A stretch of DNA of 40,314 nucleotides from Oscillospiraceae bacterium (lineage in GTDB: Bacteria > Bacillota > Clostridia > Oscillospirales > Ruminococcaceae), in NCBI GenBank assembly GCA_028689635.1, contig JAQVCU010000016.1:1-40314 (forward strand). The letters are read 5' to 3'. How positions within the stretch are numbered: the first letter of the stretch is position 1; each line of letters opens with the position of its first letter. Shown here piece by piece: positions 38,789 through 40,314 of the stretch. A program made the position numbers and the translations under genes. Under the pieces are notes generated by a model. The model made no database searches. It was given only the letters and a program-made list of their open reading frames with translations, and was not told the DNA's origin.

Positions 38789-39376
38789 TCAATAAAAGCG
38801 CATCAGGGAGACCACTTTTCCCAGAATGCTGCACTGCTCTACAATGATAGGATCCATGGTGTCGTTTTCCGGCTGTAGGCGGTAATGGCCATTCTCTTTG
38901 TAAAAACGCTTCACCGTGGCCTCATCCTCCACCAGGGCGACGACGATCTCCCCGTTGCGGGCCGTCGTGGTGCGCTGGACGATAATCACGTCCCCGTCCA
39001 GGATCCCGACGTTGATCATGCTCTCGCCGCGGACGTGAAGGGCAAATAGGTCCTTCCCGCTGTAACCGCCGCTGCTGCGAAAGGGGATGTATTCTTCAAT
39101 ATCCTGCACCGCCAGAATGGGGGAACCGGCGGTAACGGTACCCAGCAGCGGCACCTTAACGGCGGAGCTATTGGGCATCTTAATGGCGCGGTTGAGGTTT
39201 TCCCCGCGGATGATATAGCCGTCTTCCTCCAGTTCCTTGAGGTATTTGTGCACCGTGGAAGTGGATTTAATCCCAAGATCCGCGCAGATCTCCCGCACAG
39301 AGGGCGGGATCCCATCCTCTATCCGGTCATTGATATAGTCCAGGATCATTCTCGCTTTCTGGTTCAGCTCTGCCAT
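38789..39376 (-). CDS. lexA: LexA repressor (SOS regulator, self-cleaving serine protease)
   Basis: A 195-aa protein. Residues 1-65 form the winged helix DNA-binding domain (PSVREICADLGIKSTSTVHK). Residues 75-195 are the S24 peptidase: cleavage site Ala83-Gly84 in VTAGSP, nucleophile Ser119 in GESMINVGI, and Lys156 in EATVKRF. With RecA-ssDNA it cleaves itself and frees SOS genes. ATG 39376 gives the usual MAELNQKARMIL start. Its promoter carries a LexA box, so it is autoregulated. No yneA- or sulA-like SOS gene is seen on the other side. Note that the recognition sequence is the Gram-positive type. Confidence 0.96.
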   Translation of the reverse strand: MAELNQKARMILDYINDRIEDGIPPSVREICADLGIKSTSTVHKYLKELEEDGYIIRGENLNRAIKMPNSSAVKVPLLGTVTAGSPILAVQDIEEYIPFRSSGGYSGKDLFALHVRGESMINVGILDGDVIIVQRTTTARNGEIVVALVEDEATVKRFYKENGHYRLQPENDTMDPIIVEQCSILGKVVSLMRFY

Positions 39377-39482
39377 ATGAACGCCGCCTTTCCGCTGCGC
39401 TTTGCGTACCCTTGAAGGGCGCCGGCACGCAGGTCTTCTTCTCTATGCAGGATCGACAACCCGCCGTAGTGCTCTTTTTGTT

Positions 39483-39522
39483 ATTATAACACAGGGTTTT
39501 CGAAAATGCAAACGTATGTTTC
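39483..39522 (-). promoter_or_regulatory. lexA promoter with LexA (SOS) box
   Basis: Minus-strand TTGCAT (39506-39511), 17-nt spacer, TATAAT (39483-39488). CAAACGTATGTTTC (39509-39522) matches CGAACRNRYGTTYG at 12 of 14 positions and overlaps the -35, so LexA binding would block it. Confidence 0.85.
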
Positions 39523-39696
39523 AATCCCTGAAAGACGGATGCACAAAATGTCGTGTTTTTGTGTGAACCCTCCTATTTTGCCGGGGATCCGCGCCCTGAC
39601 CATGGAAAAGCATGCATCATAATATATCTAAGGATTTTTCAACGTTTATTCATAGCACCTTAACAACAAAACACTCTGGCACGATATAATAAGGAT

Positions 39697-39800
39697 GTAC
39701 CCAGAAAAACGCAGCCGCAGCGTTTGGGTATTGCTCTACCCTCCTCAAAACACACACCTCAAGCAAAAGGAACAGGCGCCGAAAGGCGCCTGTTCCTTTT
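39697..39800 (+). ncRNA. Candidate small RNA (about 104 nt) beside lexA
   Basis: TATAAT (39685-39690, with TTAACA at 39660-39665 and a long 19-nt spacer) precedes a compact unit that ends in a perfect terminator. Inside, TACCCA (39698-39703) pairs with TGGGTA (39725-39730) and AACGC (39708-39712) with GCGTT (39720-39724), giving a two-part stem-loop. No ribosome site or sensible short frame accompanies it. Known RNA class not recognised; the promoter spacing is a weak point. Confidence 0.4.
39765..39800. terminator. Bidirectional terminator
   Basis: Perfect 16-bp stem (39765-39780 with 39785-39800) closed by a GAAA tetraloop, with A4 and T4 at the ends; serves the minus-strand gene at 39809-40111 and the plus-strand candidate RNA. 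Confidence 0.92.
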
Positions 39801-39808
39801 ATCAGCCG

Positions 39809-40111
39809 TCATTTTTGATTCAGAAAATGATCGATCAGCCGGTCTGTCTCCATCAGGGCGTCCCTCAGGTCATCACCCCAGCGGTTGGAGCGGTCGATAT
39901 AAGCCCTGTTGACGCTGAGCAAAAACTGTATGTCTCGCCTTCGCGCCGAAAAACCGGAGTTCGGATCCCGCAGGGTGGAAAAAGCGTTCTGATACCTGCG
40001 GTAGATCACGCTGGAAAGGCCGTCCCCGTGAAGCTCCTCCAGGGTGCAAACATCTTCCATCAGCAGGATCGTCCTGTGCAGCTGCTCCGTCAATTCTTCC
40101 CGGAGTGTCAT
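39809..40111 (-). CDS. Hypothetical helical protein of 100 aa
   Basis: A soluble, charged, probably all-helical protein that I do not recognise. Sequence runs MTLREELTEQLHRTILLMED through a basic SARRRDIQFLLSVNRAY segment to RLIDHFLNQK. It has no signal peptide or transmembrane helix. AGAGGAGG precedes ATG 40111; the longer frame up to 40213 lacks a site and reaches the 5S terminator. It follows the rRNA terminator and ends at a strong terminator, so it is likely monocistronic or receives rRNA read-through. A regulatory or coiled-coil role is a guess only. Confidence 0.75.
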   Translation of the reverse strand: MTLREELTEQLHRTILLMEDVCTLEELHGDGLSSVIYRRYQNAFSTLRDPNSGFSARRRDIQFLLSVNRAYIDRSNRWGDDLRDALMETDRLIDHFLNQK

Positions 40112-40184
40112 GGCTTTTCCTCCTCTTCTGTTCCGCAGGGAATCGCAATTAGTCCCCCCGTGAAAAACTCCAATCTCAAAACAG

Positions 40185-40219
40185 CAAAAATGGATGATCT
40201 CAATCGAAATCATCCATTT
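40185..40219 (-). terminator. Terminator of the rRNA operon
   Basis: Perfect 11-bp stem AAATGGATGAT (40188-40198) with ATCATCCATTT (40209-40219), 10-nt loop, and a short minus-strand T-run, immediately after the 5S end. Confidence 0.8.
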
Positions 40220-40221
40220 AA

Positions 40222-40314
<93 letters not shown>

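Noticed and set aside
39523-39690. Possible yneA-like SOS gene divergent from lexA, and a TGGCAC sigma-54-like element near 39677
   Set aside because: No open frame with a LysM or membrane segment is found on the plus strand, and the TTGC half at the -12 position of a sigma-54 promoter is missing.

Overview
This 40.3-kb window reads as chromosome of a GC-rich, probably spore-forming, anaerobic Firmicute of the class Clostridia (Oscillospiraceae/Ruminococcaceae-like). The evidence is low-GC-phylum gene content in a GC-rich background: a Firmicutes-type LexA box, a class B sortase joined to a SpoIID domain, a nifS-thiI pair, a YfhO/CsbB-like pair, strong AGGAGG ribosome binding sites, frequent TTG/GTG starts, and sigma-A promoters close to TTGACA-N17-TATAAT. 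No phage, insertion sequence, CRISPR array or tRNA was seen. Most genes and the partial 5S rRNA at the right edge run leftward (minus strand).

Layout, left to right. 0-3.4 kb: the start of a peroxiredoxin-like gene, then an Amadori-compound (fructoselysine-type) pair frlB-frlD facing a GntR/HutC regulator across a perfect palindrome. 3.5-4.9 kb: a tightly overlapping operon yfbR - degenerate nucleotidyltransferase - HEPN. 5.2-9.1 kb: YfhO membrane protein plus polyprenyl-phosphate glycosyltransferase, then a small lipoprotein. 9.2-12.8 kb: ilvB-ilvN and a MATE exporter. 13-14 kb: an orphan metal/cobalamin-type binding lipoprotein. 14.1-19.2 kb: operon nifS - thiI - a large fusion of CinA-like (MoCF) domain, membrane anchor, class B sortase and SpoIID. 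19.5-21.3 kb: an AT-richer TetR island with two tandem small membrane-protein paralogues (one only 58 aa) and a cysteine-rich protein. 21.4-29.8 kb: a complete arginine cluster in the order argG, argH, argC, argJ, argB, argD, argF, giving the whole route from glutamate to arginine apart from acetyl-CoA-dependent ArgA (not needed when ArgJ is bifunctional) and carbamoyl phosphate supply. 30-31.8 kb: hflX and a membrane protein. 32-34.4 kb: serC and serA (serine synthesis). 34.6-36.1 kb: a membrane-anchored NERD-like protein facing a DUF1624-like membrane acyltransferase. 36.2-40.3 kb: typA/bipA, a DUF3795 protein, lexA with its own SOS box, a candidate small RNA, a small unknown protein and the 3' part of a 5S rRNA gene.

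The most unusual items are the four-part CinA-TM-sortase-SpoIID protein (14151-16787), the TetR-controlled island with nested-palindrome operator (19517-21305), the HEPN partner whose nucleotidyltransferase has lost its GS...DxD residues (3980-4282), and the putative 104-nt RNA beside lexA (39697-39800). All functional statements rest on motif recognition by eye; no database search was run.
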